From assembly GCA_963757115.1 (NCBI GenBank), contig CAVWQV010000005.1:1-64000 (forward strand): a stretch of 64,000 nt of DNA. The letters are read 5' to 3'. Under the pieces are notes generated by a model. The model saw only the letters and a list, made by a program, of their open reading frames with translations, did not search any database and was not told the DNA's origin. Of the stretch, positions 34,146-43,975 are shown piece after piece. Each line of letters opens with the position of its first letter. Positions within the stretch are counted from its first letter, which is position 1. The translations under genes were made by a program, and so were the position numbers. Source of the stretch: CAVWQV01 sp963757115 (lineage in GTDB: Bacteria > Pseudomonadota > Alphaproteobacteria > Acetobacterales > Acetobacteraceae).

Positions 34146-35797
34146 ATGAGCCTGGTCCAGGTCGGCGATCTCTCCGTCGCGTTCGGCCCCAAACGCGTCG
34201 TGCAGCACGTCACGTTCGCGCTCGACCGCGGCGAGACCCTCGCATTGGTGGGCGAAAGCGGGTCGGGCAAGTCGCTGACCGCGCTCTCGCTGCTGCAATT
34301 GCTGCCGCCGGGCGCCACCAACCCGACCGGCCGCATCCTGCTCGACGGCAAGCCGATGATCGACGCCGATCCAGCGACCCTGCGCCGGGCGCGCGGCGAG
34401 ATCGCCGGCATCATCTTCCAGGAGCCGATGACCAGCCTCAACCCGCTGCATCGCATCGGTAAGCAGATTGCCGAAGCGATCAGCCTGCATCGTCCGCAGC
34501 GGGGCGCCAAGCTGCGGGCGCGGGTGATTAAGCTGCTGTGCGACGCGGGCTTCGCGGACGCCGAGCACCGGCTGGACGCGTTCCCGCACCAGCTTTCCGG
34601 TGGCCAGCGCCAGCGGGTGATGATCGCAATGGCGCTCGCCAATGACCCCGCACTGCTGATCGCCGATGAGCCGACCACCGCGCTCGACGTCACCATCCAG
34701 GCGCAAATTCTAAAGCTGCTCGCCGAGCAGAAGCGGGCGCGCGGCCTCGCCCTGCTGCTGATCAGTCACGACCTTGCCATCGTTCGCCGCTACGCCGATC
34801 GGGTGTGCGTGATGAAGGACGGTCACGTAGTCGAGGCCGGCCCGGTGTCGCACGTGTTCGAACACCCCGCGCACCCCTACACGCGTATGCTGCTCGCAGC
34901 ACAGCCACGCGGACGGCCGAAGCCGCTCGCACCCGGCGCGCCCACCTTTCTGGAAACCCGGGACGTGCGCGTGCATTTCGCGATCCGCCGCGGCCTGCTG
35001 CGCCGCCCCGTTGCGCACGTGCGGGCCGTTGACGGAGTCAGCATCACGATCCACGCTGGCGAAACGGTCGGCTTGGTCGGCGAAAGCGGATCGGGCAAGA
35101 GCACGATGGGTTTCGCGGCCCTCAAGCTGCTCGGGGCCGACGGCTACATCGCGGTGGAGGGGCAGCGGCTCGCGACACTCGACAAGCGCACCCTTCGTCG
35201 CCTCCGCGCACGCATGCAGATCGTCTTTCAGGACCCCTTCAGCAGTCTTTCGCCCCGCCTGTCAGTGGGCGACGTCGTGGCCGAGGGTCTCGCGGTCCAC
35301 GAACCGGCCCTGTCGCATGCCGAGCGGCAGGCGCGCGTGGCGGAAGCTTTATCGGAGGTCGGACTTTCCCCGGACTGGCCGAACGCTACCCGCACGAGTT
35401 CAGCGGTGGCCAGCGCCAGCGCATCGCCATCGCGCGCGCGATGGTGCTGAAGCCGCATTTCGTCGTGCTGGACGAGCCGACCAGCGCGCTCGACATGTCG
35501 GTGCAAGCGCAGATCGTCGGGCTGCTGCGCGGACTGCAGGACCGCCACGGGCTCGGGTACCTGTTCATCAGCCATGACCTGAAGGTGGTGCGGGCGCTGG
35601 CGCACCGCATCGTCGTGCTGCGCCACGGCCGCGTGGTAGAGGAAGGCCCCGCCGACCGGTTGTTCGCGGCACCCAAGGAGGAGTACACGCGCGCCTTGAT
35701 GGCCGCGGCGTTCTCGCTTGAAGCGTCGTCCACGTGCGACATCGAGGATCAAGACGACGAGCACGCGACCGAGCCGATGGCAAGCCCTGCTTCCTGA
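34146..35797 (+). CDS. yejF: YejF-type ABC ATPase with two ATPase domains (one frameshift)
   Basis: This is the fused dual ATPase of the Yej importer. Domain 1 has Walker A GESGSGKS, signature LSGGQRQR and Walker B LLIADEPTT. Domain 2 repeats GESGSGKST, then the frame breaks near 35375, where the expected LAERYPHEFSGGQRQR lies in another frame. Reading resumes there and continues through VVLDEPTSALDMSVQAQI to 35797. Restoring one missing base gives about 550 residues, the family norm. A hairpin overlaps the stop. Confidence 0.9.
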
Positions 35798-35817
35798 TCG
35801 CGGCCGGCATCGCGATC
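35796..35817. terminator. Hairpin between convergent yejF and OBAP genes
   Basis: GATCGCG (35796-35802) pairs perfectly with CGCGATC (35811-35817) across an 8-base loop, in the 33-base gap between convergent genes. It could serve transcripts from both sides. No U-tract is present on either side, so the terminator call is weak. Confidence 0.3.
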
Positions 35818-35830
35818 CGCGCGCCGCCTG

Positions 35831-36619
35831 CTATCGTTTGAACGGCACCTCCTCCAAGCGCGTCTGCGTGGTGCGCCCGCTTTCCCAAGCGTTGGCGCCC
35901 GGCACCAGGCTCGGTGTCGGGATGTCGGCGCGGCTCTGACGCCGACGCGCCGTGGAAATGCCGAGCCGGCGGTCCCGGGCCTCGACCATCGCCTCGTCGG
36001 CCTGTCCGTCGTCGGTAAACCCCATCATGAGCTGCGGGATGCCGTACGGAAAATCGTCCCGGTCGTATTGCCACGTATGAAACGTCTTGCCGTAGGTCGT
36101 GACCAGATCCTGGAAGTATGCGCGTTCAGCCAATTCGGGAATGCCGGGAGCGACCAGGATGCCTGACTTCACCTCGTAATGATGGCTGTGCCAGAGGCGC
36201 TTCTCCTCGTCGGGCAGCGCGCGAAAACGAGCCTCGCTGATGATGTACTCGATGCCGATGAGGCGTGCGTCGGGCTTGTTCGAGTCGAAGATCACGCACT
36301 GGTGCAGATCGTGCCTGAGATGGATGCAGAAGTGGCTTGCTTCCACCTGCCGTCCCATCTCGTCGGCGTACAGGTGGAAGCCGTTCAGGTAGGTGGTCAT
36401 CGCCTCCAGCGGAAACTTCCGCTGCATGGCACTCGCGGCAGTGTCGAGTAGGCGGTGCTTGAGCGGGTGGCCCTGGCCGACGCTGGCCAGCGACACCGCC
36501 CTTCTGCCAAGAAGCAGGCCGGCCGAGGCCGCCATGCCGGCCGCTAGCCCGATGCCGACGGAACCCAAACGTCCAATGACCGGGCGTCGTGCGCCGGATT
36601 CGTCTTTGGAAGCCGCCAT
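35831..36619 (-). CDS. OBAP (oil body-associated protein)/DUF1264-family protein
   Basis: The 262-residue protein matches the family first described from plant oil bodies and also found in bacteria. The conserved core is intact: HFCIHLRHDLHQCVIFDS, ARLIGIEYIISEARFRALPDEEKRLWHSHHYEVKSG, and TYGKTFHTWQYDRDDFPYGIPQLMMGF. The bacterial feature here is an N-terminal hydrophobic segment (about residues 18-42) after an Arg-containing start, suggesting a membrane anchor or signal. The biochemical role of bacterial OBAP proteins is unknown; in plants they affect oil-body size. It is monocistronic, divergent from the SDR gene. Confidence 0.85.
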   Translation of the reverse strand: MAASKDESGARRPVIGRLGSVGIGLAAGMAASAGLLLGRRAVSLASVGQGHPLKHRLLDTAASAMQRKFPLEAMTTYLNGFHLYADEMGRQVEASHFCIHLRHDLHQCVIFDSNKPDARLIGIEYIISEARFRALPDEEKRLWHSHHYEVKSGILVAPGIPELAERAYFQDLVTTYGKTFHTWQYDRDDFPYGIPQLMMGFTDDGQADEAMVEARDRRLGISTARRRQSRADIPTPSLVPGANAWESGRTTQTRLEEVPFKR

Positions 36620-36835
36620 GCTGCGTCTCCTTGAATGTCGAGATGCGCAGGAGGCAATCCCGACTGCCGGAGCCTATCGCAGACAAGATCGGGGGCAATG
36701 CACCGAATTGCGGAAGGGATCACGACGCCGAGCGCACCGCGATTGCTGTTCGCCGCACGGTGTGAATAGGACTGATAAACTGGAGCGCTGTCCGCACGTT
36801 GTCGCGCCTCAAGTCGTGACTTGGAGCATCAACCC

Positions 36836-37741
36836 ATGAGCGGACAAACCTCGAACCAGTACACGATGCAGGACCCGACCAAGCAGTACCCGCAACCCGA
36901 GTTCGAGAAGCAGCCGCAGTCGGCGCCGGGCTTGGCGCGTGACATGCGGCCGAAGCCCGATCACGGGGAGGAAAGCTATCACGGCTTTGGGCGGCTGGCG
37001 GGCCGGCGCGCCATCGTCACCGGCGCGGATAGCGGCATCGGACGGGCCACGGCGATCGCCTTCGCGCGCGAGGGGGCGGACGTCGTGTTGAACTATCTCC
37101 CCTCCGAGGAAGCGGACGCCAAGGAGGTTGCGGCGCTGGTCGAGAAGGCCGGACGGCGCGCGTTCCCAATTCCTGGAGATATCAGCCAGGAAGCGTTCTG
37201 CCTTCAGTTGATCGAGCAAGGCCGCGGCGCGCTGGGCGGCATCGATATCCTGGTCAACAACGCCGGCAAGCAGACCGCGCAGCAGGACATCGCAGATCTC
37301 ACCACCGAACAGTTCGAGGCGACTTTCCGCACCAACGTGTTCTCGATGTTCTGGCTGTGCAAGGCGGCGCTGCCGCACATGCCGCCCGGCGCAACCATCA
37401 TCAACACGACCTCCATCCAGTCGTACCAGCCATCCCCGAGCCTGCTCGACTACGCCTCCAGCAAGGCCGCCATCACGGCATTCACGCACGCGCTCGCCAA
37501 GCAAGTCGCGTCCAAGGGCATTCGCGTGAACGCGGTGGCCCCCGGCCCCGTCTGGACGCCGCTGCAGCCGAGCGGCGGCCAACCGCAGGATAAGATACCG
37601 GAGTTCGGAGCGAAGACGCCGCTGGGCCGCCCCGGCCAGCCCGCGGAGCTGGCACCGATCTACGTTTTGCTCGCCTCGCAGGAGTCGAGCTTTGTGACGG
37701 GTGAAGTCTATGGCGTGACGGGTGGCAACCACCTGCCTTGA
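36836..37741 (+). CDS. SDR oxidoreductase with N-terminal extension (YghA/YhdF type)
   Basis: The 301-residue short-chain dehydrogenase has the subgroup's typical Gln/Pro-rich N-terminal extension (about 50 residues) before the Rossmann core. NAD(P) site GADSGIGRA, then NNAGKQ, the catalytic Ser in NTTSIQSYQP and Tyr-x-x-x-Lys in YASSKAA, and the closing GEVYGVTGGNHLP. Relatives are stress-associated aldehyde or ketone reductases of undefined substrate. I chose the ATG at 36836, with GGAG 8-9 bases upstream. The 216-base gap before it holds no gene. Confidence 0.88.
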   Translation: MSGQTSNQYTMQDPTKQYPQPEFEKQPQSAPGLARDMRPKPDHGEESYHGFGRLAGRRAIVTGADSGIGRATAIAFAREGADVVLNYLPSEEADAKEVAALVEKAGRRAFPIPGDISQEAFCLQLIEQGRGALGGIDILVNNAGKQTAQQDIADLTTEQFEATFRTNVFSMFWLCKAALPHMPPGATIINTTSIQSYQPSPSLLDYASSKAAITAFTHALAKQVASKGIRVNAVAPGPVWTPLQPSGGQPQDKIPEFGAKTPLGRPGQPAELAPIYVLLASQESSFVTGEVYGVTGGNHLP

Positions 37742-37915
37742 GCAGCGGGCCTCGAGCAGCGGGTGTGACGGCGACTGACGGCCTTCGTCGCCGCGCCCCC
37801 GGTTGCCGCGCCCGAGCAAAGCCCCGATAAGAGGCAGGCCGGTCCACCAGACCGCGCCCCCTCCCGAGCCTACCCGCCTGCGCGCATGCACTGGCCGGAC
37901 CTGTGAGGGGAGGCT

Positions 37916-38563
37916 TTGGGGAACCGCACGTTGATCGATCTCGACTACGCCGCGCTCCGCGCAACCCCGGTGAACCCGGACCCGTATCCGCATGTCGTCG
38001 TGCCCGGCTTCGTTCCGGCATCGGCGCTGGCGGAAGTTGCCGCAGACCTGCCGCCCATAGACAAGGGAGGCTCATTTCCGCCGTCCGCGCTGCGACTTGG
38101 GCCGCGCGCGCAAGACCTCGTCGCAGCGCTCGAAAGCAAGGCGATGCGGGAAGCAGTGGCGGCCCGCTTCGACCTCGCACTCGACGATGCACCCACCATG
38201 CTTACGGTACGAGGATGGACGCGCGAAAAGGACGGCCGCGTCCATCGCGACTCGAACGCCAAGCTCGTCACTGTGCTGCTTTACCTGAACCAGGATAATG
38301 CAGCCTTCGAAGGCAACGCAGGGCGCCTACGATTGTTACGGGGGCCGGACGACGTCGAGAATTTCGCCGTCGAGGTGCCGCCGGTGAATGGCACCTTGCT
38401 CGTGTTTCCGAACGGCCCGTCCACTTGGCACGGGCACAAGCCGTTCGTCGGACCGCGCTACAGCATGCAGCTGAACTACATGACGACCGACCGGATGGCG
38501 CGCTCCGAGCTGCGGCGCCATCGCGTGTCAGCGTTAGTTAAGCGTTGGACGCGGGCGGCCTGA
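37916..38563 (+). CDS. 2-oxoglutarate/Fe(II) oxygenase-family protein
   Basis: The 215-residue protein has a jelly-roll oxygenase pattern: an HxD pair in RVHRDSNAKLVTVLLYLNQD (iron ligands), GRLRLLRGPDD, and a distal His/Arg block STWHGHKPFVGPRYSMQLNYM (third ligand and 2-oxoglutarate Arg). Such enzymes hydroxylate a small molecule or protein side chain; the substrate is not inferable. Start is a TTG at 37916 after AGGGGAGG. The upstream gap (174 bases) contains only a short direct repeat, GAGCAGCGGG twice near 37740-37762. Confidence 0.8.
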   Translation: MGNRTLIDLDYAALRATPVNPDPYPHVVVPGFVPASALAEVAADLPPIDKGGSFPPSALRLGPRAQDLVAALESKAMREAVAARFDLALDDAPTMLTVRGWTREKDGRVHRDSNAKLVTVLLYLNQDNAAFEGNAGRLRLLRGPDDVENFAVEVPPVNGTLLVFPNGPSTWHGHKPFVGPRYSMQLNYMTTDRMARSELRRHRVSALVKRWTRAA

Positions 38564-38564
38564 T

Positions 38565-38804
38565 CTAGCGAGCGTTGCCGATGGGCAAGGGGATGTAGCT
38601 CGTCGGCTTGCCCGCAAAGTTGGCCAAGGCGACGCTGCCGCTGATGCAAACCAAGTAGACGATGATCACCAGAAGCGACCTGAACTTGCCGCCCCGGCCC
38701 CGCATGTCGAAGTCGACGGCGCTGGTCACCGGCTGCCCCTCTGCTTCGTTTTCGAGCTTGTCTATATAGGGCAAGAACGGTCGGAGCGCTGTGACCCGGC
38801 TCAC
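38565..38804 (-). CDS. Small single-span membrane protein, unknown
   Basis: The 79-residue protein has a soluble N-terminus, one hydrophobic segment (about residues 42-63, FRSLLVIIVYLVCISGSVALANF) and a short tail. No family is recognised. It is directly downstream of the Tim44-like gene (21 bases) and convergent with the oxygenase, so it may be co-transcribed with the former. Codon pattern looks genuine, but small size limits confidence. Confidence 0.55.
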   Translation of the reverse strand: MSRVTALRPFLPYIDKLENEAEGQPVTSAVDFDMRGRGGKFRSLLVIIVYLVCISGSVALANFAGKPTSYIPLPIGNAR

Positions 38805-38825
38805 ACAGCGAAGGGCAAATTTACG

Positions 38826-39779
38826 TCAGCGCGTCTGCTGGATTGCCGAGAGCACCCAGCGACCGCCGGGCGAGCGCAGGAAGGTCCAAACCTCCGTTGC
38901 GGTCACATGCTCCTGCGGGCTGCCATCGACGATGCGGCCCGACGCGTCCCGCGTCACGTCGATCATGGAGAAGCGCATCGCGACCGTGGCGTACTCGCGA
39001 CTGCCCTCCGACCAAGCCTCGGCGAGGTCTCCCTTCAGCAGCCGGACATCGGTGACCTCGTTGCGGACGCCGCGGCTCGCCTGTTCGGCAAGCTGCTCGC
39101 CGAAGAAGCTGACCATCTCGGGCGTCGCAAGCTGTCGCAGCGCATTCATGTCCTGCGCCGTCCAGGCGGACTGGACGGCCTTGAGAATGCCTTCGAATTC
39201 AGCGTAATCCGCCGGCGTGATCGTGACCGGCCGGCCCTGAGGGGCCCCGCCCCTGCCACCACCCATGGGCGACGTCCGGGCGAAACCCGGCAGACCGAAC
39301 ATGCTTGGGCCGCCGGCGGCCATTGCCGGACGCTGGCCCCGAAACCAGCGCAACACCCAGCGGACCACCAGGAACAACAGCAGCATCTGCAGCAAGAAGC
39401 CGAGAAAGCCGAAGCCGCCGCTGACGCCGCCGAAGAACCCGTGGCCGAGCAGCATTCCGCCCAGCCCCGCCCCGATCAGGCCGCCAAGCAAGCCCGAGGT
39501 GAACGCGCCCGAGCGGGCCCCGGCGAAGCCACCGCCGAAACCGGGGGTGCCATAGCTGGGCGAGGACGGCGCGTTCGGCGTGTAGCTCCGCTGGAACGGC
39601 TGCGCGGTATACGGAGCCGTGCTGGTGCTCGGCGGTGCCGACCACGTGCGGCCCCCGCGGCTACCCATCGAGCCGCCGAAGCCCGCTCGCGCGTCCGCCA
39701 AGCCCGGCGCTAGCGCAAGGCCCGCAACGGCTATTGCGGCCAGAATGGAAGAAGTGCGGCGCATGTTTCGCTGTTCCAT
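38826..39779 (-). CDS. Tim44-like domain protein
   Basis: The 317-residue protein has a signal or anchor (to about residue 30), a long Gly/Ser/Pro-rich region, a hydrophobic segment (GFLGFLLQMLLLFLVVRWVLRW), and a C-terminal Tim44-like fold (ADYAEFEGILKAVQSAWTAQDMNALRQLATPEMVSFFGEQL, then EVWTFLRSPGGRWVLSAIQQ). Bacterial members (TimA) are membrane-associated and distantly related to the mitochondrial import component; their function is not settled. An ATG at 39764, five codons in, is an alternative start. Confidence 0.85.
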   Translation of the reverse strand: MEQRNMRRTSSILAAIAVAGLALAPGLADARAGFGGSMGSRGGRTWSAPPSTSTAPYTAQPFQRSYTPNAPSSPSYGTPGFGGGFAGARSGAFTSGLLGGLIGAGLGGMLLGHGFFGGVSGGFGFLGFLLQMLLLFLVVRWVLRWFRGQRPAMAAGGPSMFGLPGFARTSPMGGGRGGAPQGRPVTITPADYAEFEGILKAVQSAWTAQDMNALRQLATPEMVSFFGEQLAEQASRGVRNEVTDVRLLKGDLAEAWSEGSREYATVAMRFSMIDVTRDASGRIVDGSPQEHVTATEVWTFLRSPGGRWVLSAIQQTR

Positions 39780-39819
39780 GACCGCTCGAATATAGGAAGC
39801 GCCCTACTCTGCTTCCATG

Positions 39820-41153
39820 TCAGGCCCCGGCCATCGTCATGCCGTCGATCCGGATCGTTGGGGCGTCGGTGCCGCGTTTGAATTTGAGATCATTGGCCGG
39901 CCTGAGGTTGGCGAACATCTCCAGCAGTTGCCCCGCCACGGTGATCTCCGCCACCGGCTCGGCAAGGGCGCCATCCCGGATCATGAAACCGGCGGCACCC
40001 CGGCTATAGTCGCCGGTAACCCCGTTGACCCCCATCCCGATCAGCTCGGTGATGTAGAGCCCTTCGGTGATGTCGGCCATCAGCTCCGCCGGTGAGAGCG
40101 CTCCCGGTTCCATGTAGAGATTGGTCGGCGACGGCGACGGCGGGCTGCCGGTACCGCGGCTCGCGTGGCCGGTCGTGGCGAGCCCGAGCTGGCGGGCCGA
40201 GCGGCTGTCGAGGAGCCAGGTCGTCAGCACCCCGCCATCGATGATCGCGCGCGGCTGAGTGGGAACGCCTTCTCCGTCGAACGGCCGTGAGCGCAGGCCG
40301 CGGGCGCGCAACGGGTCGTCGCGCACGGTGATGCCGGCCGCGAAGATGCGCGCGCCTAGCTTATCCTTGAGAAATGTCGTCCCGCGCGCCACCGACGCGC
40401 CGTTGATCGCGGCCGAAGATGCCCGAGCAGTCCGCCGGAGACGCGCGGGTCATAGACTACCGGGAGCTTCGCGGTCTTGGGCCGGGCCGGGTTCAGCCGC
40501 GCCACCGCCCGCTCGCCTGCGCTATGGCCGATGGCGGCCGGATCATCGAGATCGCCGAGATGCACCGCGCTCGAATAATCGTAATCGCGTTGCATAGCGG
40601 TGCCAGCCCCGGCCAGCGCGGTCGCCGAGGTGGAGTGGCTGGTGCGTGCATAACGGCCGGCGAACCCTTCGGAGGTGGCGAGCACCACCTCGGACCGGTG
40701 ATAGCCCGCGTCCGCCCCTTCCGAGTTCGTGACCCCCTGCACGGCGAGCGCGGCATCTTCGGCAATGGCGGCGCGGGCAAGCAGCGCCTCGGTGTCCGGC
40801 TCGGCCCGATCGGTAAGCTCGAGCGAGGCCGCACCGTCGGGATTGCGTGCCTCGGCGGCCAAGCCGCCATACGGATCCTCCGGCACCACGCGCGCCATAG
40901 CGACGGCGCGCTCGGCCAACTGCGGAAAGCTGGCCGGGTCGACCGTGGTGGACGACACGATCGCCGAGCGGCGGCCGAGGAACACGCGAAGCCCGAGATC
41001 GCGCCCTTCGGAGCGCTCCACGTGTTCGGTTTTGCCGAGCCGCCGCTGCACGCCGAGCGAGGTTCCGGCGACCAGCACCGCATCCGCCGCGTCTGCGCCG
41101 GCGGCCCGGGCGCGCGCGAGCAGATCCTGCAGCAGGTCCAGATCGTCGGCCAT
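39820..41153 (-). CDS. pmbA: PmbA/TldE metalloprotease-family subunit (one frameshift)
   Basis: PmbA/TldE is the non-catalytic partner of TldD in a cytosolic heterodimeric zinc protease acting on peptides. Markers: EHVERSEGRDLGLRVFLGRRSAIVSS, TNSEGADAGYHRSEVVLATSEGFAG, and the C-terminal GMGVNGVTGDYSRGAAGFMIRDG...EITVAGQL. There is no TldD HExxxH. The frame breaks near 40410: after GGLLGHL the homologous AAINGASVARGTTFLKD lies one base out, consistent with a lost T in a short T run. The ATG at 41153 overlaps the M16 peptidase stop (TGATG). Confidence 0.88.
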
Positions 41154-42431
41154 CAGGCGGCGAGCCGCTCGGTGATGTCCGCCACTCCCGGCACGCGCGA
41201 GACCGGGCCCATCGCGGCCAGCGTCGGGTTGGCCCGGAACACCCGTGCCGCGGCGCGGCGCACGTCGTCCGTGGTCACGGCGTTCAGCTTGCCCACGGTT
41301 TCCGCGGTCGGGATCACGCGGTCGAACACCTGGATCTGCCGGGCGAGCTGCTCGCAACGGCTTCCGGTGCTCTCGAGCGACATCAGGAGCGAGGCCTTCA
41401 CTTGCGCCCGCGCCCGCGCCAGCTCCTGGTCCGACACCTGCTCCTGCACCTTGCGCAACTCGTCGAGCGTCACCGGCATCAGCTCCGCGGCCTCGCTTTC
41501 CCCGGTGCCGGCGTAGATGCCGAACAATCCGCTATCCATGTACGGGGCGCTGAACGCGTAGACCGAGTAGACGAGCCCGCGCTTCTCCCGAACCTCCTGG
41601 AACAACCGCGACGACATGCCGCCGCCGAGCAGAGTGGAAAGCAGCAGGGTCGGGTAGTAGTCCGGATCGCCGTAGGCGACCGACGGGAAGCCGAGCACGA
41701 TGTGTACCTGGTCGAGATCGCGCTCCTCACGGAACTCGCCGCCGCGGTAGAGCCCAGGTGTCACCGGGGGCGGTTTGGCGGCCGGCAGATCGGTGAAGTG
41801 CGCGCCGACCAGATCGAGAACTTGCTCGTGCCGGAGATTGCCGGCAGCGGCGACCACCACGTTATTCGCGGGATAGTGCCGCCGCATATAGCCGGTCAAC
41901 GCGGCGCGCGAGAGACTGCGGATCACGTCCTCCGTGCCCGAGCACCGGCCGCCCCATCGGCTGGCCGGGATAGGCCGCCTCCTGGAAGTGGTCGAAGATG
42001 ATGTCGTCCGGCGTGTCGTTCGCCTGGCCGATCTCCTGCAGGATCACCCCCCGCTCCCGCTCCAGCTCCTCGGGCTCGAAAGTGGAGTGGGTCAGGATGT
42101 CGCCAATGATGTCGGCGGCAAGCGCTGTGTCCTCCTTGAGGACCTTGACGTAGTAGGCGGTCTGCTCGCGCGCGGTGTAGGCGTTGATGTGCCCGCCGAC
42201 CGCCTCGACCTCCTCGGCGATCTGGGCAGCACTGCGGCGCTCGGTTCCCTTGAACGCCATGTGCTCGAGAAAATGCGACACTCCGTTCTCTTCGGCGAGC
42301 TCATGGCGAGTTCCGGTCGCGACATAGGCGCCGAACGATACCGTTTCCACGCGCTGCATGCGCTCGGACACGACCGTGAGGCCGGACGGGAGGCGGGTGA
42401 CGCGGATCGCGTCGCCATTGGTCGAACTCAT
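41153..42431 (-). CDS. M16-family (mitochondrial processing peptidase-like) zinc peptidase (one frameshift)
   Basis: This is the alphaproteobacterial M16B peptidase related to the mitochondrial processing peptidase beta subunit. The inverted zinc motif HFLEH is at residues 53-57 (Glu56 catalytic), with the second-shell Glu in EELERERGVILQEI. The frame breaks near 41938: an extra base in GGGCACGGAGG separates PVLG from the continuation TEDVIRSLSRAALTGYMRRHYPANNVVV. Removing it gives about 425 residues. The start overlaps the thrC stop (ATGA), an arrangement common in the class. Confidence 0.9.
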
Positions 42432-43831
42432 GCGGCATTCCTCTGGGCGACGGCGCGCACACCGGCCTCGACAGCGGCGAGGTCGTTGGGCGCCACGGTG
42501 TAGCGTTCGGTCCTGTCATATAGGTCCGCGAGGCGCGGCGGCAGAGGGGGACGGAGGCCGATCGCGCGCTCCATCGCTTCCGGGAACTTCGCCGGGTGCG
42601 CCGTCGCCGCCGCGACCACCGGCACGCCCCGGGCGAGCGGGCACGCCCGGGCGGCCGCGACGCCGATGGCGGTGTGCGGGTCCGCGAGGTAGCCCGACGC
42701 CGCATGGAGCCGCCGGATCTCCGCCTCGGTGCCGGCGTCGTCGAGCCTGAAACCGCTGAACAGGGCGGTGGCGCGCGCCCAGGCCTCGCTCCCGACGGTC
42801 ATGCGCCCGGTGTTGCGGAAGCTTGCCATCGTCTGCGCCGTCAGCAGCGGGTCGCGGTCGAGCAACTCGAACAGCAGCCGCTCGAAGTTCGAGCTGACCT
42901 GGATGTCCATGGAGGGCGACAGGCTCGGCTCCACCGGGCGCACGCTCATGTCGTTGTCCCGGAGGAAGCGGGCCAGAATGTCGTTGCGGTTGGAACCGAC
43001 AAGCAGCCGCGTGATCGGCAGCCCCATCCGCCGCGCCGCCCAGGCGGCGAACACGTTGCCGAAATTGCCGGTCGGCACGGCGAAGGCGACCGGGCGATCC
43101 GGCGCGCCCAGCGCCAAGGCCGCGGCGGCGTAGTAGGGGATCTGCGCCGCAATGCGCGCCCAGTTGATCGAGTTGACGGCCGCTAGCCGCATCCCGGCGC
43201 GGAACGGCGCGTCCGCGAACATGGCCTTTACCAGATCCTGGCAGTCGTCGAACGTGCCCTCGACCGCGATGTTGCCTACGTTGGCCGCCTGGACCGTTGT
43301 CATCTGCCGACGCTGCACCTCACTGGTGCGCCCGCGCGGATGGAGAATGACGATGTCGAGCCGCTCTCGTCCGGCGCAGGCCTCGATCGCTGCCGAGCCG
43401 GTGTCGCCCGACGTCGCGCCCACGACCGTGATGTGCTCACCCCGCTCCCGCAGCACGTGGTCGAACAGCCGACCAAGCAACTGCATCGCCATGTCCTTGA
43501 AGGCGAGCGTCGGGCCGTGGAACAATTCGAGCGCCCACACGCCGGCTTCAAGCTGGATCAAGGGCGCAATGGCGGGGTGTCCCCAGCCCGCGTATGCTTC
43601 CTCAGATATCCGCCCAAGCACGGCGGGAGCGATCGCCTGGCCGGCAAAGGCACCGATCACGCGGGCGGCGAGTTCGGGGTAGGACAGCCCGCGCATAGCC
43701 CGCCATTCGTCGGCGTCGAACCGCGGCCATGTTTCGGGCAGGTAGAGCCCGCCATCCTCGGCGAGCCCGGCCAGCAGCACGCCCGCGAAATCGCGCACCG
43801 GGGCGTTTCCGCGCGTCGAGATGTAACGCAT
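42428..43831 (-). CDS. thrC: Threonine synthase
   Basis: The 467-residue PLP enzyme converts O-phosphohomoserine to threonine. The N-terminus MRYISTRG is characteristic of the long bacterial type. The PLP lysine is Lys112 in GPTLAFKDMAMQ; GATSGDTGSAAIEA and PTGNFGNVFA follow. The frame is open upstream as far as 44191, but the ATG at 43831 matches the family N-terminus exactly and the upstream part is antisense to the GlcG-like gene. First gene of a tight operon with the M16 peptidase and pmbA. Confidence 0.95.
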   Translation of the reverse strand: MRYISTRGNAPVRDFAGVLLAGLAEDGGLYLPETWPRFDADEWRAMRGLSYPELAARVIGAFAGQAIAPAVLGRISEEAYAGWGHPAIAPLIQLEAGVWALELFHGPTLAFKDMAMQLLGRLFDHVLRERGEHITVVGATSGDTGSAAIEACAGRERLDIVILHPRGRTSEVQRRQMTTVQAANVGNIAVEGTFDDCQDLVKAMFADAPFRAGMRLAAVNSINWARIAAQIPYYAAAALALGAPDRPVAFAVPTGNFGNVFAAWAARRMGLPITRLLVGSNRNDILARFLRDNDMSVRPVEPSLSPSMDIQVSSNFERLLFELLDRDPLLTAQTMASFRNTGRMTVGSEAWARATALFSGFRLDDAGTEAEIRRLHAASGYLADPHTAIGVAAARACPLARGVPVVAAATAHPAKFPEAMERAIGLRPPLPPRLADLYDRTERYTVAPNDLAAVEAGVRAVAQRNAA

Positions 43832-43975
43832 ACGACGCTTATACCCGCCCAGGCGCGGCTTGCCCACGACGGCGAGCTGATGGACAACCGTTCCGCCTGT
43901 GTCACTGTATTGCCGGTTCACCCGCCGCCCCGAGCGACGGCCTAAGTGAACGCGAAATCCTGGGGAGGAAAAACG

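Noticed and set aside
37740..37762. Direct repeat GAGCAGCGGG, two copies
   Set aside because: Ten bases, GC-rich, in a short gap; no sign of a target-site duplication or mobile element.
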